A stretch of DNA of 64,000 nucleotides from Parapedobacter defluvii (GCF_014642075.1 NZ_BMIK01000001.1:248001-312000); one strand, 5' to 3'; positions 9,471-18,797 are shown, counted from the first letter of the stretch. Program-made: numbers and translations. Notes: generated by a model not told the origin, from the sequence alone.

Positions 9471-11574
9471 TATTCGCATCGGCATATTGGCTGTATTGCA
9501 GGCTATTTGGTTGGGGACGACAGCTTTTCATTTACAGGAGAAGCCTTGGTTGCTTCAATTCTGTAAGGAGCGATCGACCGAGATCGAATATTCCGAAGCC
9601 GGCGGCTATTTTTCGTTTATGACCACGGGCAACCATCCGGTTATCTCCACACTTCCATTTACCGGTGATCTTCCCGGAGAATATGCCATACTGAGTTTTG
9701 AGTATTTTGCCACCGATTACCAGGACAAGTTTACGATCGCATTGGTGGATGAAAATGGGGAGAAGCGGGAGTTGGAGACTCAGCTCGGGATCAGGGAGGG
9801 GTGGTCATTCCACTCGATTTCACTGACGGAGATAAGGGGTTTATGGGGAAAAAGGGGAGACTACCTGCAGATTATGCCGGGAGAAAAAAAGGGGTATGTC
9901 ATACATGTCCGAAATTTGCATTTGCGTACCCTTACGGTTGCAGAAAAGAAAAAAGAACAGGAGCGGGAACAGAAAGAGGCGTCAGAGCAACGTTCGCTGA
10001 TGCGCATGAACCGCTATTTATCCGCTTCTTTTGATTCGGAGGTCACAGACGTAGCGTTAGGGAAAAACACCGTTACGGTCAGTGGGAAGGCCGGCAATCA
10101 GGATCACCTCTTCCTGGCCGAAATACCGTTGTGGATGGATGCTTATGCGCTTGGAGAAATTACGCATCTGATCCCCCTTCGATCCGGGGGTACATTTAAA
10201 CAGCAAATCGAACGTTTCAGTCCGACGGGTGATGACTGCGCTCTTTCGCGGTGGATGGTCGTTAGGAAAGTCGGAAATCAGATTTCGGCAGAAAGCAATG
10301 CGAGGTATGCGGATCGTATCTACGCGGTGAATCAGTATGCGGAAGAGCATCCGGCAAATAGAAAGGGTTTGGCAGATTTTGATGCATCTAGGCCAGAAAT
10401 GATCGAAGACCTTGATTCGTTGGGTATTACCAGTGTAAATGTCAATTTTTGGTCGCGGGAAATACTCCGATCCAAGCCGGATAGCGCCACCGTGCCCCAC
10501 TTGTATAACGGTCGCCTGTTTTATATCAATTCGGATTGGTTGAAACGGATGGATGCGACGATTATGGAAGCGACTAAAAGGAATATTATCGTTTCAGCGA
10601 TTATTTTAATCGACCACGCAGCTGTTACCCCCGATGAGCATATTGCGTCGGTACTCCCTCATCCTGATTACGACCCCTCAGGGATCTATACGATGCCCGA
10701 TATGACAACGAAAGAGGGTGTGATACACTATGCAGCGATGCTTGATTTTATCGCCAGCCGATATGGAAGAGCAGACAAAAAATTTGGTAGGATACATCAT
10801 TGGATTGCTCACAATGAAATTAATGCAGGGTGGGTGTGGACAAATATCGGTGAAAAACATCCACTCCGTTATATGGATGTATACCATAAGTCTATGCGGG
10901 TTATTTATAACATCGCCCGGCAATATAATCCACATGCCAACGTGTTTATATCGTTGGATCACCATTGGCATCAGGTATCCGACCCTCAATTTTACCCTGC
11001 GACCACCTTGTTGGAAACATTATTGGAGTTTTGCCGAAAAGAAGGGGATTTTGAGTGGGGAATCGCTTATCATCCATTTCCGGAATCGTTGTTTGAACCC
11101 AAGAGCTGGCTCGATAAGCGAGTGGACTACACCTATGAGAGTCCGCTGATTACGTTTAAGAACATCGAGGTATTAGCTGCATGGACCAAAGATACGGGTA
11201 CCTTTTTCAACGGAAGCAAACGCAGGGTGATACATTTTTCCGAACAAGGACCGAATTCCAAGTCTTATACACCTAACGACTTAACCGAACAGGCTGCCAG
11301 CTTGGCTTACGTTTGGAAAAAGATGAAAGCACTGGATGGCATAGAAACATTCCAGTATCATTTTTGGCGGGATTTCCGGGGCGAAGGAGGATTGCGATTG
11401 GGCTTAAGGCGTTTCCCAGACGATATTGACGCTCCTTCGGGCAAGAAGCCAATATGGAATCTTTATCAATCATTGGATACGCCGAAGGAAAACGAAGCCT
11501 GTGCCTTTGCATTGCCCATTATCGGGATAAAAGACTGGGAAGAAGTGAACTACAAGGGAAAAATCGAAAAATGA
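9460..11574 (+). CDS. DUF5722 protein with GH-A-like acidic pair
   Basis: Protein of 704 residues starting 11 bp inside the previous gene. The N-terminus is hydrophobic (IRIGILAVLQAIWLG). Residues ~60-160 form a beta-rich domain, followed by a charged, coiled-coil-prone stretch (KKKEQEREQKE) and from ~310 a TIM-barrel-like region that I recognise as DUF5722. HNEINAGW places a Glu near residue 453 and HFSEQG one near 595; an NE motif and a second Glu about 140 residues later is the arrangement of catalytic acids in clan GH-A hydrolases. That points to a retaining glycosidase, but activity is inferred. Operon position ties it to the rhamnose glycan system. Confidence 0.65.
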   Translation: MDGNIRIGILAVLQAIWLGTTAFHLQEKPWLLQFCKERSTEIEYSEAGGYFSFMTTGNHPVISTLPFTGDLPGEYAILSFEYFATDYQDKFTIALVDENGEKRELETQLGIREGWSFHSISLTEIRGLWGKRGDYLQIMPGEKKGYVIHVRNLHLRTLTVAEKKKEQEREQKEASEQRSLMRMNRYLSASFDSEVTDVALGKNTVTVSGKAGNQDHLFLAEIPLWMDAYALGEITHLIPLRSGGTFKQQIERFSPTGDDCALSRWMVVRKVGNQISAESNARYADRIYAVNQYAEEHPANRKGLADFDASRPEMIEDLDSLGITSVNVNFWSREILRSKPDSATVPHLYNGRLFYINSDWLKRMDATIMEATKRNIIVSAIILIDHAAVTPDEHIASVLPHPDYDPSGIYTMPDMTTKEGVIHYAAMLDFIASRYGRADKKFGRIHHWIAHNEINAGWVWTNIGEKHPLRYMDVYHKSMRVIYNIARQYNPHANVFISLDHHWHQVSDPQFYPATTLLETLLEFCRKEGDFEWGIAYHPFPESLFEPKSWLDKRVDYTYESPLITFKNIEVLAAWTKDTGTFFNGSKRRVIHFSEQGPNSKSYTPNDLTEQAASLAYVWKKMKALDGIETFQYHFWRDFRGEGGLRLGLRRFPDDIDAPSGKKPIWNLYQSLDTPKENEACAFALPIIGIKDWEEVNYKGKIEK

Positions 11575-12905
11575 AGAAATTGAGAATACGTATGTTTTTT
11601 ATTATCACTTATGCTTTCATGGCATTGTCTTCTCTATGTGAGGCCAATGGAAGGACGGTGACCGTACCGCCTACATCACAGGTAGAAAAAAGGGTGGTAA
11701 GTAGCGGCACGATATATCGTGTGGTTGTGAAGCACGCTGATACGGCTAACTACGCGGTATACAATGTATTCATCCCTGCCGGTGTGGAGAGGGTCCGTGG
11801 GGTGTTTATTCACCAACATGGCTGTGGCATGGAGGGACGAGGCGCATCAACTGCATATGACATACACTATCAGGCATTTGCTAAAAAGTGGGGATTGGCA
11901 ATTGTGGGGCCGGACTTATATTACAGGAACGGATGCAACGTTTGGAAAAATCCCGAATCCGGATCGGGACCGTCTTTGCTGGAAGCTTTAGAAATGATCG
12001 GAAATGCGTCTTGCCATGCTGAATTGAAAGACGCGCCATGGCTCCTCTGGGGGCATTCGGGCGGTGGATATTGGACACTCGCCATGATGAAAAATTATTC
12101 CCAACGGATACTCGCCGCATTTTGCTATTCGCCGGCTTTTGATCCGGTATGGGACTATCCCGATGCAGCGCTGAAGATACCCCTTATGATTCGCCATGCC
12201 GGGGCAGGAGATGCCAATGCGTCTGATGTACGCTGCTGGCAAACAGCGGTAAATACGTTTCATAAACTGAGGGAGAAAGGGGGGCTTGTCAGCATCGCTT
12301 ACACGCCGTATCAAAACCACAATTACAGTTTTGTGCGATACATGGCTATTCCGTTTTACGAATCGGTGCTTTCCAAACGTCTTCCCACAGGGGCACAGGG
12401 TTCATTTAAGGAAATGAAAGATATGGACAAAACCAAGGGATGGCTGGCCGATACCTTGTCACTGAATACGTATGCCTACGACAAATATCCCGGAGATCCA
12501 GCTGCATTGTCATGGTTGCCGGATTCCATAGTTGCAGCCAAATGGAAGGAATTTGTCATTACAGGAACGGTCATTGACCGGACTCCTCCGCCTGTGCCCT
12601 ATGGATTGACAAAAAAACGCCTTCATAACATGGCTGTTGAACTGACCTGGAAAGCGGATGCCGATATCGAATCTGGTATTAAGCAGTTTCATATTTACGA
12701 TGGAGCCCGATTGATTGCGCGGTTTCCCGAGCATGGTGTATACCAGTGGTTTGATACCAACGGGGACGATGCAATCCCCATGTCGGTATTACCGGAAATG
12801 AAAACGGTAGTAATGGTGCCCATGGCTGCGGACTCGACCCTTTCCATCAGTACCGTCAATCATTTTGAATTAGAATCGTCAAAAGTAGCTTTTCAAAGTA
12901 AATAA
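11571..12905 (+). CDS. secreted alpha/beta hydrolase with FN3-like tail
   Basis: Predicted esterase of 444 residues. The ATG at 11571 overlaps the previous stop (ATGA) and opens a signal peptide ending near CEAN. An alpha/beta-hydrolase core follows: IHQHGCGMEG as a candidate oxyanion region and GHSGGGYW with nucleophile Ser near residue 163. Residues from ~345 (PPVPYGLTKKRL to LTWKADADIE) look like an FN3 module. In this context it may remove acetyl or other ester groups from the rhamnose glycan so that the glycosidases can act. The exact esterase family is not recognised. Confidence 0.65.
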   Translation: MKKLRIRMFFIITYAFMALSSLCEANGRTVTVPPTSQVEKRVVSSGTIYRVVVKHADTANYAVYNVFIPAGVERVRGVFIHQHGCGMEGRGASTAYDIHYQAFAKKWGLAIVGPDLYYRNGCNVWKNPESGSGPSLLEALEMIGNASCHAELKDAPWLLWGHSGGGYWTLAMMKNYSQRILAAFCYSPAFDPVWDYPDAALKIPLMIRHAGAGDANASDVRCWQTAVNTFHKLREKGGLVSIAYTPYQNHNYSFVRYMAIPFYESVLSKRLPTGAQGSFKEMKDMDKTKGWLADTLSLNTYAYDKYPGDPAALSWLPDSIVAAKWKEFVITGTVIDRTPPPVPYGLTKKRLHNMAVELTWKADADIESGIKQFHIYDGARLIARFPEHGVYQWFDTNGDDAIPMSVLPEMKTVVMVPMAADSTLSISTVNHFELESSKVAFQSK

Positions 12906-12914
12906 CTGTATTGT

Positions 12915-14102
12915 ATGAATGATACCTCACGCTTGAAATATACCTCATTAGGTTTGGTGATGATGGGCTTCTCGGCATTCCTTTATGCCAAGAAACCCAC
13001 ACCCGTATTATATAACCGGATCATTACCGGCCCAGGGGACTACCCAGAATTGGTAACTGACGGGGGGGATGCTCAATTTACGAGGGATGGATTGCGTATT
13101 GCCGGAAAAGATCGCATCGTTAAACTTAATTATTATTATGCGTTGGCCGAAAGGCTGGTACGGTACCATGTCCGGTTTTCTGAAGATGCGGTAGGTGTCT
13201 TCCAAAGTGACAAGGGAGATTTTAAGGCCTTCGTCGATATGCGTCATAAACGTATTTCCCTTGGTACGGATCCCGTTAGTGAAAAGGAGACTGACTTTTT
13301 GGACGCTAACCATGACTACATTGTGGAAGTGCACCGTGATTACCAAACTTCGAAATTGCGGATAGTAGACCTTTTTACGGGTGATTTTGCCGAAGTCTCC
13401 GCTACGATGGACGGGGCCGGAGGTGTGGGCGAGGGAGCCTTAGGAACTGGATTTTTTGTAGGACGCCAATACGATTACTACTGCTTTGGACTCGCGGAAG
13501 GAACCGCGTTATTCGTCAAACAAATCTGTGTGTTGGCGAAAGAATCCGATTTGACATTGTTGATCTATGGAGATTCCATTACCGAACCGGAAGGATACTT
13601 CCCAACAGCGGACTTCCCGTGTGCCTGGACACAGCTTATTATGGAACATATATCCGGAAAAGCGATGTCCAGTGGCCGTGGCGGTACCACCATTCATGAA
13701 TTACTTGAGCGCATTAAAAACGAACTTCCTTATGTCCAGGCTAAGTATGTCATGATCACCATCGGTACCAATGGAGGAAATACGGAGGAAAACTTAAGTG
13801 AGCTGGTGGAATATATCCTAGCTCAGGGTTCGATTCCAATCCTGAATAACATTCCCTGCAACGAGAGCGGCACTCAGATTCCGGTAAATGCAATGATCGA
13901 AAAGGTACGCCAAAAGTACGGAATCAATGGGTGTAAGTTTGATTTAGCAACATCTTTAAACCACGACGGTCGGGAAGTGGATCAAACGACGATGTATTTT
14001 GAGGACTACGACTGGGGGAAAATTTACCATCATCCCAATGTAAAAGGGTCGCTGCAAATGTATACCCGGACGTTGATTGATGTCCCGGAAATCTACGAAT
14101 AG
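12915..14102 (+). CDS. two-domain SGNH/GDSL hydrolase
   Basis: Protein of 395 residues: a hydrophobic N-terminus, a beta-sandwich-like N-terminal domain (~30-210) and a C-terminal SGNH hydrolase domain. The block I motif GDSIT places the nucleophile Ser near residue 221; TIGTNGG corresponds to the Asn block and HHPN near the end supplies the His. SGNH enzymes in glycan operons are usually carbohydrate O-acetylesterases. It lies 9 bp after the alpha/beta hydrolase and ends the first tightly packed operon, since a promoter follows it. Substrate not identified. Confidence 0.75.
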   Translation: MNDTSRLKYTSLGLVMMGFSAFLYAKKPTPVLYNRIITGPGDYPELVTDGGDAQFTRDGLRIAGKDRIVKLNYYYALAERLVRYHVRFSEDAVGVFQSDKGDFKAFVDMRHKRISLGTDPVSEKETDFLDANHDYIVEVHRDYQTSKLRIVDLFTGDFAEVSATMDGAGGVGEGALGTGFFVGRQYDYYCFGLAEGTALFVKQICVLAKESDLTLLIYGDSITEPEGYFPTADFPCAWTQLIMEHISGKAMSSGRGGTTIHELLERIKNELPYVQAKYVMITIGTNGGNTEENLSELVEYILAQGSIPILNNIPCNESGTQIPVNAMIEKVRQKYGINGCKFDLATSLNHDGREVDQTTMYFEDYDWGKIYHHPNVKGSLQMYTRTLIDVPEIYE

Positions 14103-14112
14103 CAGGTGTTCG

Positions 14113-14143
14113 TTTGTTGGTTGAATAAATTCTTGTACTTTGG
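14113..14143 (+). promoter_or_regulatory. Bacteroidota-type promoter upstream of the esterase at 14147
   Basis: TTTG at 14113-14116, a 19-bp spacer, then TACTTTGG at 14136-14143 (7 of 8 matches to TAnnTTTG). The box ends 3 nt before the ATG at 14147, so the predicted transcript start falls on or within a base or two of the start codon. Confidence 0.55.
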
Positions 14144-14146
14144 CGT

Positions 14147-15076
14147 ATGGAATCTGTAAAATCTCGCAATTTCAAATCGGCAATATTTTTTATCTTATCC
14201 CTTCTTGCGGTTACCTATTGCCCGGCACAGCAGCGTATACCGCTTTATGAAGGGGCCGTGCCCAATTCCAAACCGACAGCTGACCGGGAACGGGACGAAC
14301 CGAATGCGGCGGTGGATACGCTGACCTTTCAGGTTTCTGTGCCCAGCTTGACCGTTTTTTTACCTCCTCCTGAAAGGGCCAATGGCACGGCCGTGATTAT
14401 TTGCCCGGGCGGTGGATATCACGTATTGTTGACGAAGCGGGAGGGTTCGGATATTGCCCGGGAGTTTACTAAACTTGGCGTCGCTGCATTTGTGCTTCGG
14501 TACCGTTTGCCCGATGATGAAATCCTGGTTGATAAATCCATCGGCCCTTTGCAGGATGCCCAGCAGGCCATCCGCCTGGTGCGGGAAAGGGCCGGCGTTT
14601 GGGGGATAAATCCAGCCAAAATCGGTATCATGGGGTTTTCGGCGGGCGGACATCTGGCTGCTACTGCTGGCACTCATTTTGAAAAGGCTGCTATTGAGAA
14701 CGTGCGGAATACAAGTTTGCGTCCGGATTTTATGCTGTTAATCAACCCGGTGATCAGTATGACGGATCGTGTCGGGCATACGGGATCACGGGATAACCTG
14801 TTGGGTGCCGCGCCACCCCTTGATCAGATCCAGGTCTTTTCAAATGAATTGCACGTGGATTCACTGACTCCACCCACTTTTTTGGTGCATTCGGATGCAG
14901 ATGTAGTAGTACCGGTAGCGAATAGCTTTATTTTTTATGAGGCCCTCCACAAGAATAAGGTTACTGCGGGATTGTATATTTATCCTACCGGAGAGCATGG
15001 CTTTTTAACCGCTCCGACATTTGATGAGTGGTTTGGAAGGTGTATGTATTGGATGAAAGAACTGGCCTTACTGTAG
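14147..15076 (+). CDS. acetyl-xylan-esterase-like alpha/beta hydrolase
   Basis: Secreted esterase of 309 residues with a signal peptide ending near CPAQQ. The fold is that of BD-FAE/acetyl-xylan-esterase-like hydrolases: IICPGGGYH is the oxyanion HGGG-type loop, MGFSAGGHLA gives nucleophile Ser near residue 165, VHSDADVVVP supplies the acid and GEHGF the His. It probably deacetylates hemicellulose or pectin-type sugars in the periplasm. It lies 44 bp after the SGNH gene with its own promoter, so it can be expressed apart from the rhamnosidase operon. Confidence 0.8.
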   Translation: MESVKSRNFKSAIFFILSLLAVTYCPAQQRIPLYEGAVPNSKPTADRERDEPNAAVDTLTFQVSVPSLTVFLPPPERANGTAVIICPGGGYHVLLTKREGSDIAREFTKLGVAAFVLRYRLPDDEILVDKSIGPLQDAQQAIRLVRERAGVWGINPAKIGIMGFSAGGHLAATAGTHFEKAAIENVRNTSLRPDFMLLINPVISMTDRVGHTGSRDNLLGAAPPLDQIQVFSNELHVDSLTPPTFLVHSDADVVVPVANSFIFYEALHKNKVTAGLYIYPTGEHGFLTAPTFDEWFGRCMYWMKELALL

Positions 15077-15167
15077 TATCAGACGACGCGGATCCGGCAG
15101 CTGCGGGTGTTGAAAAATAATACTATAAATAAACATAAATGTAATAGACCTCCCAACGCTATTCCGC

Positions 15168-15175
15168 TACCTTTG
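15168..15175 (+). promoter_or_regulatory. -7 box of the RidA operon
   Basis: TACCTTTG is a perfect match to the Bacteroidota -7 element TAnnTTTG, 37 nt before the ATG at 15213. No TTTG is found 19 bp upstream; the region there is AT-rich. It would drive the compact operon from RidA onward. Confidence 0.5.
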
Positions 15176-15212
15176 TTTACAAGTAATTACCAGCGATAAA
15201 AACGTAGTGGAT

Positions 15213-15599
15213 ATGAGTAAACAAAAAATTGTGCACCCTAACCGGGATGCAAACTTTGTAACGGGAGCTTATTCCGATGGAGTCATTGCAGGAGGTTTTC
15301 TTTTTGTAAGCGGCCAGGCCTCTGTTGATTTCAAAACCTCCAAATTCGTATTAGGTACGATCGAAGAAGAAACCCAACGTACCCTTGATAATATTCAGGC
15401 CATTTTAGGGGCAGCCGGAGTTTCCCTAGATGACGTGGTAAAAACTACGGTACATCTGAAAGATATCGCCGAATTTGACCGTTTCAATGCGGTATATGCA
15501 ACGTATTTCACCGGCGTCCGGCCTGCACGTACAACGGTGCAGTCGGTTTTGGCCGAAGGCATCCGTGTAGAGATTGATTGCATCGCGAAACTGCCGTAA
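15213..15599 (+). CDS. RidA/YjgF family enamine deaminase
   Basis: Small cytoplasmic protein of 128 residues with the RidA fold (GAYSDGVIAGGFLFVSGQ at the start, VEIDCIAKLP at the end). RidA enzymes hydrolyse reactive enamine/imine intermediates released by PLP enzymes to keto acids and ammonia. The conserved Arg that binds the substrate carboxylate is in RPARTTVQ. The ATG at 15213 is preferred over a GTG at 15207. It opens a run of genes with 6-nt gaps that includes an aminotransferase and a PLP aldolase-family enzyme, a fitting partner for RidA. Confidence 0.88.
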   Translation: MSKQKIVHPNRDANFVTGAYSDGVIAGGFLFVSGQASVDFKTSKFVLGTIEEETQRTLDNIQAILGAAGVSLDDVVKTTVHLKDIAEFDRFNAVYATYFTGVRPARTTVQSVLAEGIRVEIDCIAKLP

Positions 15600-15605
15600 C
15601 GGGTT

Positions 15606-16595
15606 ATGGACAACAGACAAATTAAACCCATACAGGTCGGTGTGGTGGGACTGGGACTGATGGGTAGTAGTATCGTCGTGTCTTTATTGGCTTCCGGTTA
15701 TCCGGTGATTGCGCTGGCACCGGTGCCGGGTGAGAAAGAAAAAGCTGCCAAGCATATCGGCGATTTACTGCGCCATGCGAACGGGGCGGGTATTTTACCA
15801 AAAGGTATCTCGTCATGCGTCGACGCGTTGAAGCTGGTGGAAGATTATCAGCAATTGGCGGATTGCCGGGTGGTGCTGGAATGTGTGGTAGAAAATCAGG
15901 AAATAAAAAGAAGGGTTTATGAGCAGATCGCGGATTCGGTGGATAACAGCGCTGTGATCGCTTCCAATACGTCGGCCATCCCGATCAGTGAATTACAGCG
16001 GTTGGTGCCGAATCCAGGTCGTTTTTTAGGAATTCATTGGGCGGAGCCGGCCTATATGACCCGTTTTTTAGAGGTAACGTGTGGTCAGGATACCGATCTG
16101 CAGGTTGCAGAATATATAGTGTCATTGGGGCTGAGGTGGGGAAAAGAACCGACACTGCTCAAAAAGGATATCCGGGGGTTTATTACCAATCGGTTGATGT
16201 ATGCGGTTTACCGGGAAGCGTTGTCATTGGTTGAAGCGGGGCATACTACCCTGACGGATGCCGATAAAGCTTTCCGCTACGATGCAGGCGCCTGGGTTAC
16301 GCTGATGGGGATTTTCAGACGCATGAGTTTTATGGGGCTGGAGGATTCCCTGAATACATTCAAACGGTTATTCAGCCAACTCAACAATCGGGAAGATGTG
16401 CCCGCTATTATGCAACAACTGGTGGCGAATGAAGCCAAAGGAATACATAATCGATCCGGATTATACACGTATACGGAAGAAAACGCAAAAAAATGGGAGG
16501 CAGCGTTCGCGCAATTCAACCGGGATATCTATGAACTGGCCTCGCGGTATAACGAACGGCAATTGCCCCTGACAAGGAAAGAACATATATTGTAA
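15606..16595 (+). CDS. 3-hydroxyacyl-CoA-dehydrogenase-family oxidoreductase
   Basis: NAD-dependent beta-hydroxy acid dehydrogenase of 329 residues. The N-terminal Rossmann motif is GLGLMGSS, followed by the acidic catalytic loop LECVVENQE, SNTSAIPISEL and GIHWAEP, whose His (near residue 144) matches the family's catalytic His in GxHxxxP. The C-terminal helical domain begins with DIRGFITNRL. This family includes carnitine and gulonate dehydrogenases as well as acyl-CoA enzymes, so the substrate need not be a CoA ester; the amino-acid setting argues for a free beta-hydroxy acid. A divergent paralogue lies two genes downstream. Confidence 0.82.
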   Translation: MDNRQIKPIQVGVVGLGLMGSSIVVSLLASGYPVIALAPVPGEKEKAAKHIGDLLRHANGAGILPKGISSCVDALKLVEDYQQLADCRVVLECVVENQEIKRRVYEQIADSVDNSAVIASNTSAIPISELQRLVPNPGRFLGIHWAEPAYMTRFLEVTCGQDTDLQVAEYIVSLGLRWGKEPTLLKKDIRGFITNRLMYAVYREALSLVEAGHTTLTDADKAFRYDAGAWVTLMGIFRRMSFMGLEDSLNTFKRLFSQLNNREDVPAIMQQLVANEAKGIHNRSGLYTYTEENAKKWEAAFAQFNRDIYELASRYNERQLPLTRKEHIL

Positions 16596-16601
16596 GAAAG
16601 C

Positions 16602-17909
16602 ATGGCGACAAATCGTTACCAGGAATCCGCCCGGTTATTGGGCCGGGCAAAACAGGTATTGGCAAGTGGGGTTTCTTCTGAATTCCGGAAATATAACCAC
16701 CCGCATGCTATTTTTTATACACACGGCCAAGGAAGCCGCATTTACGACGTAGATGGAAATGAATACCTCGACTTTACCTTAAGTCAGGGCCCTTTGATCG
16801 TGGGGCATTCCCACCCCGCCGTGTTGGCTGCTATACAGGAATATTCCACACAAGGGCAATTGTTTGCAGGGCAACACCTGAAAGAAATCGAACTTGCGGA
16901 GAAACTCCACCAACTCATCCCCTCGGCTGAGTTGATGCGCTTCTGCCTGGATGGTTCCGAGGCGGTACAGACCGCTTTCCGTGTAGCACGGGCCAAAACC
17001 GGTAAACCAAAATTCCTCCGATTTGAAGGTCATTACCACGGTTGGCTGGATAATGTAGCGTGGGGCATCAGTGCACCTTCCATAGATGCGCTGGGCAGCC
17101 GGGAACATCCGCAGGCTTATCCCTGGTCAGGTGGTTTATCGGCCTACAGCCGGGAGGAATTTATGATACTACCCTGGAACGATATCGAGTTGGTACGCCG
17201 GACGGTGGCGGAGCATTGTGGTGAACTGGCGGCAATCATCACCGAACCGGTGATGTGTAATAACGGTTGCATCGTCCCGCAACCTGGATTTTTAGAGGGA
17301 CTGCGTGAGCTATGTGACACGTATGGTATTGCCTTGATTTTTGATGAGGTGATCACGGGATTCCGGCTGGGTCTCGGAGGGGCGCAGCAATATTTCGGGG
17401 TTACGCCAGACCTGTCCATTTTTGCGAAAGCGATCGCAAGTGGATATCCCATCAGCGCCATTGTGGGAAAGCGGGAATGGATGGAAGAAATCGAGACAGC
17501 CCGTGTTATCCACGCCGGTACCATGAACGCCAGTAATGCGACCGTGGCCGCAGCGTTGGCTACCATCGACGTATTGGAGCAGGACCCTGATACGTATGCC
17601 CGTATGTTCCGATTGGGCAGAAAGTTGATGCAGGGCTTGCGAGAGGCCGCAGACAAAACAGGCCAATCCCTGTTGGTGCAGGGGATGGGTCCGATGTTCA
17701 ATACTTCCTTTACACCGTTGCAACAGATACGTGATTACCGCGATACGCTTTCGAACGATAAGGCCAAATTGAATGCATTTATTGCCGGACTACACGACCG
17801 GGGTATCCGTGTAATCGGCAGAGGATTGTGGTATATCAGTGCGATACATACCGATGAAGAAATTGAACAGGCTGTTGCTGTCGCCACCGAAGTATTGAAA
17901 TCCTTGTAA
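16602..17909 (+). CDS. class III aminotransferase, GSA-aminomutase-like
   Basis: PLP enzyme of 435 residues resembling glutamate-1-semialdehyde aminomutase. GHYHGW, FDEVITGFR and the Schiff-base Lys in IFAKAIASGYP (near residue 276) are clear. It is unlikely to be HemL, because it is embedded between two dehydrogenase-like genes with 6-nt gaps rather than in a heme setting. Several characterised GSA-like transaminases act on beta-amino acids, which would mesh with a beta-hydroxy acid dehydrogenase through a shared beta-keto intermediate. That link is inference. Confidence 0.85.
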   Translation: MATNRYQESARLLGRAKQVLASGVSSEFRKYNHPHAIFYTHGQGSRIYDVDGNEYLDFTLSQGPLIVGHSHPAVLAAIQEYSTQGQLFAGQHLKEIELAEKLHQLIPSAELMRFCLDGSEAVQTAFRVARAKTGKPKFLRFEGHYHGWLDNVAWGISAPSIDALGSREHPQAYPWSGGLSAYSREEFMILPWNDIELVRRTVAEHCGELAAIITEPVMCNNGCIVPQPGFLEGLRELCDTYGIALIFDEVITGFRLGLGGAQQYFGVTPDLSIFAKAIASGYPISAIVGKREWMEEIETARVIHAGTMNASNATVAAALATIDVLEQDPDTYARMFRLGRKLMQGLREAADKTGQSLLVQGMGPMFNTSFTPLQQIRDYRDTLSNDKAKLNAFIAGLHDRGIRVIGRGLWYISAIHTDEEIEQAVAVATEVLKSL

Positions 17910-17915
17910 CTACCT

Positions 17916-18797
17916 ATGGCGCAGATGATAGAAGAAACGAATAAACCGCTCCCTCCCTTATTGATCGTCGGCGATGGAAAGCTGGCATACAGCGTCGTGG
18001 GTAATGCGCTACGCGCAGGTCATGAAACAACGCTATTGACATCGGATGCGGATGCGGCTTACCGGGCGGTGGCACAAGCGATACCGGAACGTATGAAAAA
18101 ACTGATTTTATGGGAAGATTGGCCGGTTGCGTTGCCGCACGAATGGGTAGTTGCCGTTACGGAAGAGTGTAGCGATATCAAGCAACGACTCATCCGGCGA
18201 CTGGAGGATTGCGTGAGCGACCACGCCATCATCGCGATTAACATGGAAGGTATCCCTTTGGAGGAGTTGCAGGCTTCCGGCCGGCATCCGGAGCGGATTC
18301 TGGGGTTGAACTGGTGCTACCCTGCGGATCTGACTTTTTTCCTGGAAATCATTTGCAATGAAGAGACGGATCCGGAACACGTACGTACACTGGAGGCAAT
18401 GGCGAAAACAGCATGGGAAAAAGATCCCTATACTGTAAAATCTGGATTCAGTGTGCGTGCACGGATGATGGCAGCTTGGGCCAGGGAAGCATTTTACCTG
18501 GTGGAAAATAACTATGCTTCGATGGAGAGCATCGACCGCGCCTGTCGGAACGACGCCGGATATTACCTGCCTTTTGCGGGCAATTTCAGGTACATGGATC
18601 TGATGGGTACCTACGCGTACGGTGTGGTAATGAAGGACCTCAATCCGGAGCTTTCCAAGGCAACTGTTTTACCCGCATCCGTAGTGGATGACTTTCCCGA
18701 CTATGGCGTCGATCATCCGGAGCATTGGGAAAAAATAGTTCGTAAATTTAGTGAGGAAATCAGGGAACTGATCTTAAAATATCCGCATGAAACCTGA
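17916..18797 (+). CDS. divergent 3-hydroxyacyl-CoA-dehydrogenase-like protein, possibly inactive
   Basis: Protein of 293 residues homologous to the dehydrogenase at 15606 over its whole length, but altered at key sites. The nucleotide loop reads GDGKLAYS instead of GLGLMGSS. The catalytic His of GIHWAEP is replaced by Asn in GLNWCYP (near residue 132), and the SNTS loop reads INMEGIP. The C-terminal helical domain (SGFSVRARMM, RNDAGYYLPFAG) is kept. It could be a regulatory or scaffolding pseudoenzyme, a partner subunit, or an enzyme with changed chemistry. It lies 6 nt after the aminotransferase and a 72-bp gap follows it. Confidence 0.7.
   Translation: MAQMIEETNKPLPPLLIVGDGKLAYSVVGNALRAGHETTLLTSDADAAYRAVAQAIPERMKKLILWEDWPVALPHEWVVAVTEECSDIKQRLIRRLEDCVSDHAIIAINMEGIPLEELQASGRHPERILGLNWCYPADLTFFLEIICNEETDPEHVRTLEAMAKTAWEKDPYTVKSGFSVRARMMAAWAREAFYLVENNYASMESIDRACRNDAGYYLPFAGNFRYMDLMGTYAYGVVMKDLNPELSKATVLPASVVDDFPDYGVDHPEHWEKIVRKFSEEIRELILKYPHET

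Noticed and set aside
16602-17909. calling the aminotransferase HemL
   Set aside because: Sequence family fits, but the operon has no heme genes and pairs it with dehydrogenase-like and D-amino-acid enzymes.
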